From Lithospermum erythrorhizon (taxonomy: Eukaryota > Streptophyta > Magnoliopsida > Boraginales > Boraginaceae): a DNA stretch of 64,000 bases. Location: contig JADFUC010000188.1 in assembly GCA_019722365.1 (NCBI GenBank), positions 806,001 to 870,000 of the forward strand, written 5' to 3'. Below the pieces are notes generated by a model. It made no database searches. It was not told the DNA's origin and saw nothing but the letters and a program-made list of their open reading frames with translations. Both the position numbers and the translations under genes were made by a program. Positions 62,543 to 64,000 of this stretch are shown here, piece after piece; the first letter of the stretch is position 1, and the number at the start of each line of letters is the position of its first letter.

Positions 62543-62656
62543 ATTGTGATTTTTGTTGATTTATACGGTATGAATGAATTTTAAGAAAATGATGTGATGA
62601 TTGTGATTTTTGTTGATTTATATGGTATGAATGAATTTTAAGAAATTGATATGATG
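62543..62656. repeat. 57-bp tandem duplication
   Basis: The unit beginning ATTGTGATTTTTGTTGATTT at 62543 recurs at 62600. The copies differ at only a few positions (for example ATACGG against ATATGG), so the duplication is fairly recent. Confidence 0.93.
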
Positions 62657-63790
62657 TTTAGGATAATTATGTGTTGTTTTATTTAAATTGATTAACTCAT
62701 TTAAAGCAATGGATGATTACCCCCAATTTGGGAGGAATGCTTATCACCCTCAAATAAGGTAATTGAATCATCAAGAGAAATGAATTAATATGCATTAATA
62801 GCTACTAAACCACGTAATTTAATTATATTCCTTTTCATTTCATTTCATTCATGCGTACCAAACACAACCTATCTGTTTTACTACCTGCTTTGGTTAATAA
62901 GAAATAAGTTCATGAAATGGTTGTCAATTAATTAAGGTTATGTTTAGTGTTAAGCGTATTAACGAGCGTTTAACATTATTGCTTATTTTTTTCTTCTACT
63001 CCGTATTTATTTTGAAGTGCACATATATATATTAATTAAGTATTTGTTAAATTGTCAATTTTTAATATTTTCTATTCGAGAATTATATTCTCCGTATATT
63101 TTTAAGTATATATATCAAATTATGTTATGATGCATATTGTAGAAAGTCAAAATTAACTAATTAAATTATGGAATCCTAATTTAAAAGAGTCAGACACTAC
63201 TAATTCAAAGGCCAATCTCGTATTTAATACACGTGGCAATTAGGGCTTCGATCGAGACTCCAATTAAAACAGTACAAGTGTAAATTAATTTTTCCCGATA
63301 TTTTAGCCACCTGAAATTTATTAAAGTGGTGAAATTAGGTTTTATCATTAATTAAAATCTAATTATACACCACATATGATGATGTGATATTAGAATAGGG
63401 TTCTCTAAATTTACGAGATTAAAATAAATTGGAGGAGAAAATCAAATTAAAAATAGAATTTTCTTGATAATAGAGCTCAAATGACTACTAATAAAAAATT
63501 GTGTGATAAAATTACTCCTTTAAATAAAGTTGGCGGCAGATTTCAAAAGGTGGCACAAACATTTGTTTTCTAATATTAAATTCAAACTGACGGTCTTTGA
63601 TCATATCTCAACAATTTAAATTATCAACTGTTCAAATTATTTATCCACCAAAAATAACTAACTAATCAAGAGTACCGAAAAGTTCTGATAAATACCCCTT
63701 TACACCATGGTGACGCTTTTCATTCATATTCAAAAAAGGCCAACAAAATGCAAAAGTCAGCCGAAGTTCGAAAAAAAAATTAATAGAATC
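62657..63790. other. AT-rich DNA, nothing recognised
   Basis: About 1.1 kb without coding or clear repeats. GCGTACCAAACACAACC near 62,850 is a word seen at insertion ends of some plant hAT-type MITEs but is not enough for a call. Confidence 0.45.
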
Positions 63791-63793
63791 ACC

Positions 63794-63885
63794 GAAGCAC
63801 ATAAAAGCTTGAAGATTCAAAGGCTGAAGCACCCAAAGCTTGAAGGTTCAAAGGCTAAAGCACACAAGCTTGAAGATTCAAAGGG
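63794..63885 (+). repeat. Three tandem copies of a 31-32 bp unit, partly open
   Basis: Units start at 63794, 63826 and 63857, each of the form GAAGCAC, then AAGCTTGAAGATTCAAAGG. The second and third copies are in phase in a plus frame that stays open to the window end and reads KLEGSKAKAHKLEDSKGEE. Past the array AAGTGGTAGATCA occurs twice (63,910 and 63,951). It may be the start of a repetitive, lysine-rich coding region or retroelement leader continuing beyond the window. Confidence 0.6.
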
Positions 63886-64000
63886 AGAAGAGCCCATACT
63901 CTCAAATAAAGTGGTAGATCATGTGTCAAAATCCCGCAACAAATCAAATCAAGTGGTAGATCAAGCCAAGCTCATGCCTCTCACTCTAAAGAGGCGATCA

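Overview
This window looks like nuclear DNA of a flowering plant, most likely a eudicot. It is AT-rich, its genes are split by GT-AG introns, and the proteins are typical plant families: a COG-complex subunit, RAD51, pectin methylesterase, a class II LOB-domain factor and 3-ketoacyl-CoA synthase. Copia and gypsy LTR retrotransposon remains, foldback elements, a SINE piece and microsatellites fill much of the rest. The species cannot be fixed from the sequence.

Layout. Positions 1-14,000 form a gene-dense block with three minus-strand genes. COG3 (343-6969) has 20 exons traced and runs off the left edge. A RAD51 copy (7665-10945) keeps its introns but carries several frame-breaking changes and is probably a pseudogene. 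A type I pectin methylesterase (12148-13998) is intact. From 14,000 to 54,000 I find no intact gene. This stretch holds a decayed Ty1/copia element (about 18,450-23,605, minus), a decayed Ty3/gypsy element (gag to integrase remnants 34,000-40,450, minus, with LTR copies at 29,340-29,965 and 40,575-41,217), a foldback MITE (47,791-48,390), a plus-strand gypsy gag-like remnant (about 50,500-52,760), and several diverged tandem repeats. From 54,000 to 60,800 there are two more intact genes: a class II LBD gene on plus (54085-56257) and an intronless KCS gene on minus (58990-60483). The last 3 kb hold only short tandem repeats and AT-rich DNA.

The genes do not form a pathway. COG3 is Golgi vesicle tethering, the PME modifies cell-wall pectin, the KCS makes very-long-chain fatty acids for waxes and lipids, and class II LBD proteins are regulators often tied to nitrogen and hypoxia responses. 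I did not find a convincing new biological system. The observations most worth checking are the RAD51 copy, whose damage can be skirted by shifted splice sites at the cost of the Walker B strand; two non-canonical donor sites in COG3; closely similar first-intron tandem duplications in two neighbouring genes; and a 231-bp GC-rich insert between perfect 20-bp direct repeats.
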